Below are positions 41,071 through 49,926 of a stretch of DNA of 64,000 nt, piece by piece. The notes under the pieces are model-generated. The model worked only from the letters and a program-made list of their open reading frames with translations, ran no database searches and had not been told where the DNA came from. Made by a program: the position numbers and the translations under genes. The DNA is taken from positions 2,418,001 through 2,482,000 of the forward strand of contig NZ_CP030944.1 of NCBI RefSeq assembly GCF_013177635.1, given 5' to 3'. The stretch comes from Arcobacter aquimarinus. GTDB taxonomy: Bacteria; Campylobacterota; Campylobacteria; Campylobacterales; Arcobacteraceae. Numbering within the stretch: position 1 is the stretch's first letter; each line of letters starts with the position of its first letter.

Positions 41071-41718
41071 TTACCAGTTGATTGGCTCTTTTTTTAAACT
41101 AGTTAATATCTCATTTGTTTTAGAAAATTGTTTTGAACCAAAAAATCCTCTATAAGAAGAAAGAGGACTTGGATGTGGTGAAGTTAAAATATGATGTTTT
41201 GACTTATCAATTAATTTTGTTTTAGCAATCGCTGGAGCTCCCCAAAGTATAAATACTATATCACTACAATTTTCACTAATATATTTAATTATATTGTCTG
41301 TAAATATTTCCCATCCAAGTTTGTGATGAGATTTTGGTTTGCTCTCTTCTACAGTTAGAATAGTATTTAAAAGTAATACTCCTTGTTTTGCCCAAAGTGT
41401 TAAATCACCATCTTCACAAATAGATTTTTTTCCTAAATCATCATTTATCTCTTTTAAAATATTTACCATTGAAGGTGGATTTTTTATTTCACTTGGTGTT
41501 GAAAATGCTAAACCTTGAGCTTGTCCAAATCCATGATAAGGGTCTTGCCCTAAAATCACAACTTTTAGATTTTCTAATTTTGTAAGAGAAAAAGCTTTAA
41601 AGATATTTTTCTTTTCAGGGAAAACAGTTGATGTTTTATATCTTTTTTCTATCTCATTATGTAAATTTTTATAATAATCTTTTTCTTTTTCTAAATTTAT
41701 CACATCTTCCCAAGTCAT
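41071..41718 (-). CDS. ung: Uracil-DNA glycosylase
   Basis: 215 residues, family 1 UDG, which removes uracil from DNA. The water-activating loop VVILGQDPYHGFGQAQGLAFS (Asp about 57), the LLLNTILTV strand and the minor-groove loop HPSPLSSYRGFFGS (His about 183) are all present. Monocistronic. Its end abuts the YgbA-like gene. Confidence 0.97.
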   Translation of the reverse strand: MTWEDVINLEKEKDYYKNLHNEIEKRYKTSTVFPEKKNIFKAFSLTKLENLKVVILGQDPYHGFGQAQGLAFSTPSEIKNPPSMVNILKEINDDLGKKSICEDGDLTLWAKQGVLLLNTILTVEESKPKSHHKLGWEIFTDNIIKYISENCSDIVFILWGAPAIAKTKLIDKSKHHILTSPHPSPLSSYRGFFGSKQFSKTNEILTSLKKEPINW

Positions 41719-41746
41719 ATCTATCCTTTTAAATTTTTAAATAAAA

Positions 41747-41774
41747 AAAGCTAAGGTTATAAAACCTTAGCTTT
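41747..41774 (-). terminator. Intrinsic terminator after the aldehyde dehydrogenase gene
   Basis: AAAGCTAAGGTT / AACCTTAGCTTT, 12-bp stem with ATAA loop. On the minus strand it is followed by a T-run (41743-41749). Confidence 0.88.
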
Positions 41775-41796
41775 GAAAAAATCTATAATTTATTGA

Positions 41797-43188
41797 TTAT
41801 AAAACTGGTGATTTAATAACCATCATTTTTTGATTTTGCATTTCTCTCATAGAATCAGGAATTCCACCTAATCCTAATCCAGAAGTTCTAGCTCCACCAA
41901 ATGGCATCCAATCAACTCTAAATGCTGTATGGTCATTTACCATAACAGCAGTTGCATTTAATCTTTTTACTGCTTTTAAAGCTGTATCAAGATTTTTTGT
42001 AAATACTGCTGCTTGGAAAGAAACATCCAGTTGATTTGCTCTTTTGATTGCTTCATCTAATGTTTTATATGAATATACACAAACAACTGGTCCAAAAATC
42101 TCTTTTTGAGAGATAATTGCATCATCAGCAGGATTTACAATAACTGTTGGTTCAAAACAAGAATCAGAAATTCTTTTTCCACCAGTTAAAATTTTTCCAC
42201 CTTTTTCTACTGCTTCATTAACCCACTCTTCAACCCTATTTACTTCATTATGGTTAATTAATGGTCCAACTTCAGTTTTAGGGTCTAATTGGTCTCCAAC
42301 TATTAATTTTGAAGCTTTTTCAGCAATTTTAGAAGCTACAACTTCTGCTAATGATTCATGTACAAAAATTCTTTGAACAGAAACACAAACTTGACCAGCA
42401 TGGTAGAATCCACCTTTTACAAGGTCTGGAATCATAGCTTCAACGTCTGCATCTGGCTCAACGATTACTGGTGCAACTCCACCATGTTCTAAAGCACTTC
42501 TTGTCCCAGCACTTGCTTTTGAATTTAAATACCAACCAACAGGTCCTGAACCAATAAATGTAAAGAATGCAGTTTTAGGACTTGTAACTAATAACTCTCC
42601 ACCTGCTCTATCACAAACAACAGCTTGTGCCCAACCGTCAGGAAGTCCTGCTTCTTTTAATAACTCTACAAGTCTTAATGCAGACATTGGAGTTTGTGTA
42701 GCAGGTCTAATAATAACTGGACAACCAACAGCAATTGCAGGAATTACTTGATGAATTGCTAAATTAAATGGGTGGTTAAATGCAGAAATTGCAGCAACTA
42801 CACCAATTGGTTCTTTCATTGTATAAGCCATTCTATTTGCACTTGAAGGTGTATGACCCATAGCAATTTCTTGACCTTCTTGTAATCCAATTTGCTCAAT
42901 AGCGATTTTTACACCATTAATAGCTCTTTGAATCTCAACTTTAGAGTCAATATAAGGCTTCCCACCTTCACTTGCACAAAGAATTGTTAACTCTTCAACT
43001 TGAGAAGACATAATCTTCATCAAGTTTTCTAAAATCTCAATTCTTTTATATTTTGGGATCCAGTTATCTACATCCAAAAATCTTTCGTATGCAGTATCGA
43101 TAGCTTGTTGTACTCCTTCAACTGTAGTGAATGGAACAGATCCTACAACTCTTCCATCAAATGGTGATGTTACTTCTATTGTACTCAT
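41797..43188 (-). CDS. NAD(P)-dependent aldehyde dehydrogenase
   Basis: 463 residues of the ALDH superfamily. The catalytic Cys is in GGFYHAGQVCVSVQR (about 250), the general-base Glu in ALEHGGVAP, and the cofactor region in GSGPVGWYLNSKA. EIFGPVVCV and the C-terminal MPFGGARTSGLG are standard. Substrate unknown. It is the downstream gene of a two-gene unit with a thiamine-diphosphate enzyme (18-bp gap), so it may oxidise the aldehyde that enzyme makes. Confidence 0.92.
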   Translation of the reverse strand: MSTIEVTSPFDGRVVGSVPFTTVEGVQQAIDTAYERFLDVDNWIPKYKRIEILENLMKIMSSQVEELTILCASEGGKPYIDSKVEIQRAINGVKIAIEQIGLQEGQEIAMGHTPSSANRMAYTMKEPIGVVAAISAFNHPFNLAIHQVIPAIAVGCPVIIRPATQTPMSALRLVELLKEAGLPDGWAQAVVCDRAGGELLVTSPKTAFFTFIGSGPVGWYLNSKASAGTRSALEHGGVAPVIVEPDADVEAMIPDLVKGGFYHAGQVCVSVQRIFVHESLAEVVASKIAEKASKLIVGDQLDPKTEVGPLINHNEVNRVEEWVNEAVEKGGKILTGGKRISDSCFEPTVIVNPADDAIISQKEIFGPVVCVYSYKTLDEAIKRANQLDVSFQAAVFTKNLDTALKAVKRLNATAVMVNDHTAFRVDWMPFGGARTSGLGLGGIPDSMREMQNQKMMVIKSPVL

Positions 43189-43206
43189 ATTTTTCCTTTC
43201 AAATTA

Positions 43207-44853
43207 TTATATTAAACACTGTTTTTTAGCTAATAAATCATTTAATATTGCATGATTTAAAGAGTAATCAACTGCTAAATCGATTAAATGAACACCTTTT
43301 CCATTTACACATTTTTCTAGAGTTTCAGTAAATTCTTCAACTGATTGAGGTCTATGTCCATGAGCTCCATAAGATTCAGCATATTTAACAAAATCAGGAT
43401 TATCTAAATCTAATCCAAATGTTTCAAATCCCATACCAGTTTGTTTCCATTTAATCATACCATATGCATTATCATTTAAAATAATTACAGTTAAATCAAG
43501 ACCTAATCTTACAGCTGTTTCCATCTCTTGTGAGTTCATCATAAATCCACCATCACCACAAACTGCAACAACTTTTTTATCAGGATTTATCATTTTAGCA
43601 GCCATTCCAGAAGGAAGTCCAGCACCCATAGTTGCTAAGGCATTATCTAATAATAATGTATTTGGTTTTGCACATCTATAATTTCTTGCAAACCAAAGTT
43701 TATAAACACCATTATCTAAAGTTACAATATCCTCATCATTTAATGCTTGTCTAATAGCTCTAACTGCTCTTTGTGGTAAAATTGGGAATCTATTGTCACC
43801 AAAATATTTTGATAATCTTGTTCTAATATCATCTGCTAATCTTGCATAATAATCAAAATCCCAATGCTCTTGTGCAGTAATTGCCTCTGTCATTTCTTGA
43901 ACGCTTCCAGCAATATCACCAACAACATCAAGTTGAGGGAAATAAGTATCATCAACTTCACTTGGGAAGAAGTTTACGTGAATAACTTTAGTTGCATCTG
44001 GAGTATTTTCCATAAAAAATGGTGGTTTTTCAATAACATCATGTCCAACATTGATGATTAAATCTGCTCTTTCAATAGCGCAGTGAATAAAGTCATCTTT
44101 AGATAATGCAGCTGTAGATAAACATAATGGATGGTTTTCATCAATAACACCTTTACCCATTTGCGTAGAGAAAAATGGCATTCCAGTTTTATTTACAAAA
44201 TCAGTTAAAGCATTTCCGATTCTAGTTCTATTTGCACCTGCTCCAATTAATAACAGTGGTCTTTTTGCACTTTCAATCATTTTAATTGCATCTGCAACAG
44301 CACCTTTACAAGCAGTTGGATATCTAAATGGTTTAACAGGATAAATATTAAATTCAACTTCTTCAGCTGCAATATCTTCTGGTAATTCAATATGAACAGC
44401 ACCTGGTCTTTCTGTTGTTGCTATTTTGAATGCTTCTCTAACCATTGATGGAATATTATTTCCATTTACAACTTGTTTAGCATATTTTGTCATTGGTTTC
44501 ATCATACCAACGATGTCAATAATTTGGAATCTACCTTGTTTAGATTTTTTGATTGGTTTTTGCCCTGTAATCATCATCATTGGCATTCCACCAAGTTGTG
44601 CATAAGCTGCACTTGTAGCAAAGTTAGTAGCTCCAGGTCCTAAAGTTGAGATACAAACTCCAACTTTTCCTGTAAGTCTTCCATAAGTAGCTGCCATAAA
44701 TCCAGCACCTTGCTCATGTCTTGTTAAAATCAATTTGATATTTGAAGTTCTTAAGGCTTCAAGAAAATCAAGATTCTCTTCACCTGGAATTCCAAAAATA
44801 TATTCAACACCTTCATTTTCTAATGCTTTTACAAATAATTCTGATGCATTCAT
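43207..44853 (-). CDS. Thiamine-diphosphate-dependent enzyme, acetolactate synthase large-subunit family
   Basis: 548 residues. The activating Glu is in TRHEQGAGFMAA (about 47), the ThDP/Mg motif is GDGGFMMNSQEMETAVRLGLDLTVIILNDN-like (about 430-460), and the middle DHS-like domain has PLLLIGAGANRTR. No small regulatory subunit follows; instead an aldehyde dehydrogenase gene does. That pairing suggests a 2-oxo-acid decarboxylase or carboligase of catabolism rather than valine/isoleucine synthesis. Exact substrate unknown. Confidence 0.85.
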   Translation of the reverse strand: MNASELFVKALENEGVEYIFGIPGEENLDFLEALRTSNIKLILTRHEQGAGFMAATYGRLTGKVGVCISTLGPGATNFATSAAYAQLGGMPMMMITGQKPIKKSKQGRFQIIDIVGMMKPMTKYAKQVVNGNNIPSMVREAFKIATTERPGAVHIELPEDIAAEEVEFNIYPVKPFRYPTACKGAVADAIKMIESAKRPLLLIGAGANRTRIGNALTDFVNKTGMPFFSTQMGKGVIDENHPLCLSTAALSKDDFIHCAIERADLIINVGHDVIEKPPFFMENTPDATKVIHVNFFPSEVDDTYFPQLDVVGDIAGSVQEMTEAITAQEHWDFDYYARLADDIRTRLSKYFGDNRFPILPQRAVRAIRQALNDEDIVTLDNGVYKLWFARNYRCAKPNTLLLDNALATMGAGLPSGMAAKMINPDKKVVAVCGDGGFMMNSQEMETAVRLGLDLTVIILNDNAYGMIKWKQTGMGFETFGLDLDNPDFVKYAESYGAHGHRPQSVEEFTETLEKCVNGKGVHLIDLAVDYSLNHAILNDLLAKKQCLI

Positions 44854-45087
44854 CTTTTGTTTACTCCGATTTTTTTTAAAAATAATTTATTGATAATCAT
44901 ATTCAATATCTGTTTAATTTATTCTTCATTATTAGGTTTTTTTTCCAAATATGAAAATTTTTATGTTATTACATAACTTGCGAATTATAGTTGATTAACC
45001 CTTAATATTTTAATGATTTTAATAATCTTGTTTAGAATATATTGATATTATTTTTAATATGATAAAAAATTACTCAAAAGGTTACAT

Positions 45088-45678
45088 ATGAAAAAAATTA
45101 TCCTCATTTTAGTTTTAGCTATTGTTTTACCATTAATCTATATTGTTGTGGTAAATTATAATAATGTTCCAAAACTTGATGAAAATGTTAAAGAGAAATG
45201 GTCTCAAGTACAAAATCAATATAAAAGAAGAGCTGATTTAATACCAAATCTTGTAGAAACTGTAAAAGCTTATGCAAGTCATGAAAAAAGCACTTTTGTA
45301 GAAGTAACAGAAGCTAGAAGTAAAGTTTCTCAAATAAATTTAGATGTAAATAATCTAAATCCACAAATGTTAGAACAATTTTCACAAGCACAAGCAGGAC
45401 TTTCAAGTGCTCTATCAAAACTTATGGTTGTTGTTGAAAAATATCCAGAACTTAAAGCAAATGAAAATTTTCTATCTTTACAATCTCAACTTGAAGGAAC
45501 AGAAAATAGAATTACTGTTGCAAGACGTGATTTTATTGAAGCAGTTAAACTTTACAATTTAGAATTAAGAACTATGCCTGGAAAACTTGTAGCTGCGATT
45601 GCGCATCCTGATGCTCAGATAAAAGAGACTTTTTCAGCAAGTCAAACAGAGCAAGAAGCACCAAAAGTGAAATTTTAA
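45088..45678 (+). CDS. LemA family protein
   Basis: 196 residues. One N-terminal membrane helix (IILILVLAIVLPLIYIVVV) is followed by the LemA helical domain: YNNVPKLDENVKEKWSQVQNQYKRRADLIPNLVETVKAYASHE and ENRITVARRDFIEAVKLYN. Role unknown. It overlaps a TPM gene by 1 nt and is the first gene of a lemA-tpm-tpm-gph-rof cluster. Confidence 0.93.
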   Translation: MKKIILILVLAIVLPLIYIVVVNYNNVPKLDENVKEKWSQVQNQYKRRADLIPNLVETVKAYASHEKSTFVEVTEARSKVSQINLDVNNLNPQMLEQFSQAQAGLSSALSKLMVVVEKYPELKANENFLSLQSQLEGTENRITVARRDFIEAVKLYNLELRTMPGKLVAAIAHPDAQIKETFSASQTEQEAPKVKF

Positions 45679-46295
45679 TGATTTTAAAAGATAATGAAAA
45701 AGAACTAATCTCTCAAGAAATTGAAAATCTTGAAAGATTTAGTTCTGCTGAATTAGTTGCAGTTATTACTCAAAAAAGTTCAGATTACAAATATGCTTCA
45801 TTAATAATATCTATATTTTTAACTTTTTTATTCTCTTTTATTTTATATTTTCTAAAAGAAATATCAACTTTAGAACTTTTGCAATATCAACTTTTGATTT
45901 TTATAGGAACTAATCTATTTTTCATTAAATTTAACAATTTAACTTTAAAACTTCTTCCTTTAAGTTACAAACATCAAAAAGCTTCTTTAAAAGCAAATGA
46001 GCAGTTTTATAATTTAGGATTAAATAAAACAAAATCTAAACAAGCAATTATGTTTTTTGTAAGTCTTGATGAAAAATATGTAGAGATTATTACGGATACA
46101 GAAATCTCAAAAAAAATTCCTAATGAATTTTGGGAACAATTAGTTTATGAATTTACTCTGGATATAAAAAAAGATGATTTTTTAAGTGGTTATTTAAAAG
46201 CTATTAAAACTTCAAAGGCTATGTTAATTCAACATTTTCCAATACAAAATGATGATGAAAATGAACTTTCAAATGAAGTAATCGAGTTAAAATGA
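45678..46295 (+). CDS. TPM domain protein (short, membrane)
   Basis: 205 residues of the TPM (TLP18.3/Psb32/MOLO-1) family: ISQEIENLERFSSAELVAVI at the start. Two membrane helices (about 34-80), then a C-terminal VSLDEKYVEIITDTEISKKIP strand pair. Such proteins usually partner a second TPM protein and LemA; both are adjacent here. It overlaps the next gene by 4 nt. Confidence 0.82.
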   Translation: MILKDNEKELISQEIENLERFSSAELVAVITQKSSDYKYASLIISIFLTFLFSFILYFLKEISTLELLQYQLLIFIGTNLFFIKFNNLTLKLLPLSYKHQKASLKANEQFYNLGLNKTKSKQAIMFFVSLDEKYVEIITDTEISKKIPNEFWEQLVYEFTLDIKKDDFLSGYLKAIKTSKAMLIQHFPIQNDDENELSNEVIELK

Positions 46296-47200
46296 AAAAG
46301 ATTATAATTTTTTTATTATTTATATTTAGTTTTTTAAATGCTGATATTTCCCAATATTTTCCAAAATTAGATTCAAGAGTTATAGATGAAGCAAAAATTT
46401 TATCACCAAATGTTAAAAAAGATATAGATTTAATTTTAAAAGAGGAAGAGGAAAAGAGTTCAAATCAAATTGTTGTTGTAATCCTAAACTCACTTCATGG
46501 TTATACAATTGAAGAGTATTCATATCAATTAGGTAGATATTGGCAAATCGGACAAAAAGACAAAAACAATGGAGTTTTACTCGTAATTTCAATGGATGAG
46601 CGAAAAATAAGAATAGAAGTTGGTTATGGACTTGAAGGTGCATTAACCGATAAAATAGCCCATGAAATTATAAACTATACTATAAAACCAAATTTCAAAG
46701 CAAACCAATATGAACTAGGAATTTTAAAAGCTGTAAATGAAATGATAGCCTCTATAAAAGGTGAATATGTTGCAAAACCTAAAAATAGTGAATTTAATGA
46801 TGTAATAAATGCTTTTATTCCTTTAGCTTTTTTTGCATTGATTTTTATATCTATGTTTATAAATAGTATTTCAAGAAAATTAAAAAGTCAATTTTTATAC
46901 AAAGTTACAAATTCATCTATGGGTTCATCATTTTTTGCTTTTTTTTCTTATATTATGTCTGAAGCATTTACAACATCTAATTTGATTGTTGCTTTAATTG
47001 TATTTATAGTTGTATTTATTTTTAATTTGAAAACTGCAAGAGATGTAGATTTTGATAAACTCTCAAAATCTAATTACACGAACAGTTCAAGAAATTCAGG
47101 TGGATTTGGAGGATTTAATTCTTCAAGAAGAAGCTCAGGTGGTGGATTTAGTGGAAGAGGAGGAAGTTTTGGTGGAGGAGGCGCAAGTGGCGGCTGGTAA
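46292..47200 (+). CDS. TPM domain protein with Gly/Ser-rich C-terminus (YgcG-like)
   Basis: 302 residues. Signal peptide (IIFLLFIFSFLNA), periplasmic TPM domain (about 25-160: VIDEAKILSPNVKKDI, NGVLLVISMDERKIRIEVGYGLEG), two membrane helices (about 170-250), and a tail of Gly, Ser and Arg ending GGGGASGGW. The Gly-rich tail is typical of YgcG proteins. The same DNA carries the ribosome site and start of gph. Confidence 0.9.
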   Translation: MKKIIIFLLFIFSFLNADISQYFPKLDSRVIDEAKILSPNVKKDIDLILKEEEEKSSNQIVVVILNSLHGYTIEEYSYQLGRYWQIGQKDKNNGVLLVISMDERKIRIEVGYGLEGALTDKIAHEIINYTIKPNFKANQYELGILKAVNEMIASIKGEYVAKPKNSEFNDVINAFIPLAFFALIFISMFINSISRKLKSQFLYKVTNSSMGSSFFAFFSYIMSEAFTTSNLIVALIVFIVVFIFNLKTARDVDFDKLSKSNYTNSSRNSGGFGGFNSSRRSSGGGFSGRGGSFGGGGASGGW

Positions 47201-47846
47201 AAAAACAATAATATTTGATTTAGATGGGACACTTATAGATTCTTTAGAAGATATAGCTGTTTGTATGAATCAAGTTTTAAAAGAGTTAAATCTTCCTATT
47301 CATAAAATAGAAGATTATAGATATTTTGTTGGTGGTGGAATTTCTGTTTTAGTTGATAATGCTTTAAAAGGATATTCAAATGAAATTAAAGAAGAAATTA
47401 CAAAAAAATTTAAAGTACTTTATGACCAACAATTGCATTCAAAAACAAAACCCTATGATGGAGTTTACGAGCTATTAGATGAGCTAGAAAAACTTGATAT
47501 TAATTTGGCAATTCTTTCAAATAAACCTCATGAATTTACATTGCAATATGCAAATTCTTTATTTGATAAATACAATTTCAAAGAAGTTCATGGACAAAAG
47601 CAAACTATTCCTAAAAAACCTGACCCAATTGCAGCTATAAATATAGCAAAAAGTTTTGATGCAAATTGTGAAGAGGTATATTTTGTGGGAGATACAATGG
47701 TAGATATGCAAACTGCTAAAAATGCAGGGATGATAGCTATTGGTGTTTTATGGGGTTTTAGAGATGAAAAAGAGTTGAGTGAACATGGAGCTGATTTTTT
47801 AATAACTCATCCTTTAGAAATTTTAAAGATTATAAATGACAAATAG
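47187..47846 (+). CDS. gph: Phosphoglycolate phosphatase (HAD family)
   Basis: 220 residues. HAD motif I is FDLDGTLIDS (nucleophile Asp), motif II LSNKPH, motif III Lys in KKPDP and motif IV VGDTMVDM. I choose GTG at 47187: it follows GGAGGAGG at good spacing and gives a normal N-terminus, whereas upstream starts would add an Asp/Glu-Gln-rich frame-shifted shadow of the Gly-rich tail. It overlaps the preceding stop by 14 nt. Confidence 0.85.
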   Translation: MAAGKKTIIFDLDGTLIDSLEDIAVCMNQVLKELNLPIHKIEDYRYFVGGGISVLVDNALKGYSNEIKEEITKKFKVLYDQQLHSKTKPYDGVYELLDELEKLDINLAILSNKPHEFTLQYANSLFDKYNFKEVHGQKQTIPKKPDPIAAINIAKSFDANCEEVYFVGDTMVDMQTAKNAGMIAIGVLWGFRDEKELSEHGADFLITHPLEILKIINDK

Positions 47847-48054
47847 TTATAAACCTATTTCATGTCATTTCTATGATAAATTAGAAGAATTAGCAGTTAA
47901 AAAACAAAAAGTGAAGATAATATATTTAGATAATGAATTAACTCTCGAAACAGAAGACTTAATAGTAGATTTCAAAACAAAAAATAAAGAAGAATTTGCG
48001 ATATTATCAAATGGTTTAATTATTAGATTAGATAAAATTGTTGAAATAATATAA
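47836..48054 (+). CDS. rof: Rho-binding antiterminator (Rof/YaeO family)
   Basis: 72 residues. The N-terminal YKPISCHFYDKLEELAVKKQKVKIIYL and C-terminal GLIIRLDKIVEI match the small Sm-like Rof fold that binds Rho and blocks RNA loading. It overlaps the end of gph by 11 nt and is followed by a terminator, so it ends the lemA cluster. Confidence 0.75.
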   Translation: MTNSYKPISCHFYDKLEELAVKKQKVKIIYLDNELTLETEDLIVDFKTKNKEEFAILSNGLIIRLDKIVEII

Positions 48055-48096
48055 TTATTTTTTTGATATTTAATCTCATTTAATATTGAAAAATAT

Positions 48097-48123
48097 AAAG
48101 GAGGGTTTTTGCTCTCCTTTTTT
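48097..48123 (+). terminator. Intrinsic terminator after rof
   Basis: AAAGGAG / CTCCTTT stem (48097-48103 with 48114-48120) with a 10-nt loop, followed by TTT. Confidence 0.75.
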
Positions 48124-48138
48124 AATATTTATCAAAGG

Positions 48139-48165
48139 TTGTATATGCAACTATTGCATATACAA
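48139..48165. promoter_or_regulatory. MarR-type operator, perfect 12-3-12 palindrome
   Basis: TTGTATATGCAA-CTA-TTGCATATACAA lies 13 bp upstream of the marR start and overlaps its leader. The length, symmetry and position fit an autoregulatory operator of the MarR protein. Confidence 0.85.
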
Positions 48166-48178
48166 TTAAAGGAAAATA

Positions 48179-48601
48179 ATGACTTATGAATTAGAAAAAT
48201 CACTTGGATTTAAAATAAATCGTACAGCAAATAAAATCAATAATAAATATAACAAAATACTTCAAGAGTACGATATAGCACCTGAACAAAGGGCAACTTT
48301 AGAAATTATAAAATATGAAAAAGATGTAAATCAAACAAAAATTGCAGAGATTCTTGGAAAAGATAAAACAACTATAAGTAGAACCTTAGCAACACTAGAA
48401 AAAAAAGATTTTATTACAAAAATACAATTAGATAAAAGAACTAATCAAATAAAATTAACTTGTAAAGCCGAAGAAATGCTAGAGAAAAGTGCTTTAATAG
48501 TAAAAAATTTTAGAGAAAAACTAAAAACAAATTTAAATGAAAAAGATATAAAAACTTTAATAGAGTTACTTGAAAAAGTAACTTTAAATATAAAAGAGTA
48601 A
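48179..48601 (+). CDS. MarR family transcription regulator
   Basis: 140 residues, winged helix. The HTH is VNQTKIAEILGKDKTTISRTLATLEKKDFI and the wing KIQLDKRTNQIKLT. It is followed after 2 nt by a drug-exporter gene; the palindrome just upstream is its likely operator, so it probably represses both genes until an inducer binds. Confidence 0.93.
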   Translation: MTYELEKSLGFKINRTANKINNKYNKILQEYDIAPEQRATLEIIKYEKDVNQTKIAEILGKDKTTISRTLATLEKKDFITKIQLDKRTNQIKLTCKAEEMLEKSALIVKNFREKLKTNLNEKDIKTLIELLEKVTLNIKE

Positions 48602-48603
48602 AG

Positions 48604-49755
48604 ATGAAAAAAGCTACAAATCACATATATTTAATCATTCTACTTTCTATTTTATCATCGGTTGCTCCAATGGGTGTGGATACTTATTTACCTTCTATTC
48701 CAGATATTGCAAAATATTTTGATGTGAGTATTCATAAAATTGAACTATCTTTATCTATATTTTTAATAGGTTTTTCTATTGGTCAAGTCTTTGGAGGACC
48801 AATTTCTGATAGATATGGAAGAAAGATGAGTTCTGTATTTGGTCTTTTAGGTTTTGCATTCTTCAGTTTTATAATCATCTTTAGTTCAAATATTTATGAA
48901 CTATGGGTTTATAGATTTTTTGAAGCATTTTTTGGAGGAATTGTAGTTGTAAATGCTGCTGCTGCTGTTAGAGATAGATTTCATGGAGCTGAAGCTGCAA
49001 AGATATTCTCACTTATTGGAATGGTTAGAAGTTTAGCACCACTTTTAGCACCTGCTATTGGAGCTTTTATAATACATTTTTATTCTTGGAAAGCTATTTT
49101 TATTTTTCTAACTATTTATTCTTTAGTAGTTGCATTTTTTGTATATAAAGATCTTCAAGAGAGTTTTGTTTACAACAATCAAAAAATTATAGACTCTTTT
49201 AAACTTGTTTTATCAAATAAAAATGCTATGAAAATAATGCTTACATTAGGTTTTTCATTTGGTGGATTCTTTATAATTATTGCAAAAACTTCTTTTATAT
49301 ATATAGAATATTTTGAGATTTCAACAGATTATTTTCCTTTTTTCTTTGGAATAAATTTTATTATTTTAGTTTTGATGATAAAAGTAAATGTAACTTTATT
49401 AAAAAAATATTCACCAATTAGTTTAGTAAAAATGGCAATATTTATACAAACTTTTTCAGGATTTATTTTTATTTTACTTTATAAAGATATTTCTATTGTG
49501 ATGATTATGATAATAATTGCTTCATATATGAGTATGATGGCTTTTATCTTTGGAAATTGTATGGCTTTGATTTTAGAACATTTTCCTAAAAATGCAGGTG
49601 TTGCTTCAGGAGTTGCAGGTGTATTACAATTTGGATTAGGAGCAATTATTTCTTCAATTGCACTTAGTTTTCATAGCCCTACTTTTTTTCCGATAGCTTT
49701 TAGTATAACAATAATTTCTCTATTCTCTTTCATGCTTATAAGAGTTTATAAATAA
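48604..49755 (+). CDS. Bcr/CflA-type multidrug MFS transporter
   Basis: 383 residues with 12 membrane helices. Features: SVAPMGVDTYLPSIPDIAKYF at the N-terminus, the MFS loop motif GGPISDRYGRKMS (about 64-76), and the RSLAPLLAPAIGAF motif C-like segment, typical of drug/H+ antiporters of the Bcr/CflA group. It is co-transcribed with marR. Confidence 0.92.
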   Translation: MKKATNHIYLIILLSILSSVAPMGVDTYLPSIPDIAKYFDVSIHKIELSLSIFLIGFSIGQVFGGPISDRYGRKMSSVFGLLGFAFFSFIIIFSSNIYELWVYRFFEAFFGGIVVVNAAAAVRDRFHGAEAAKIFSLIGMVRSLAPLLAPAIGAFIIHFYSWKAIFIFLTIYSLVVAFFVYKDLQESFVYNNQKIIDSFKLVLSNKNAMKIMLTLGFSFGGFFIIIAKTSFIYIEYFEISTDYFPFFFGINFIILVLMIKVNVTLLKKYSPISLVKMAIFIQTFSGFIFILLYKDISIVMIMIIIASYMSMMAFIFGNCMALILEHFPKNAGVASGVAGVLQFGLGAIISSIALSFHSPTFFPIAFSITIISLFSFMLIRVYK

Positions 49756-49926
49756 TGGTAAAGATTAAAATTTTACCACTAAAAAATTATTATTATTGGG
49801 TTATTTTGTTTCATAGAGTATCAAAATGATTGCATTTTTAAATATTTTCTTCTTCTAATAGATTTTTTTGTTATTTTATTATATAAAAAATAGTAATATA
49901 AGTCTTTACAAAAAAGGACGCAAACT

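Noticed and set aside
44880-44910. Fur-box-like TGATAATCATATTCA upstream of the thiamine-diphosphate enzyme
   Set aside because: Only a partial match in very AT-rich DNA; too weak to call.
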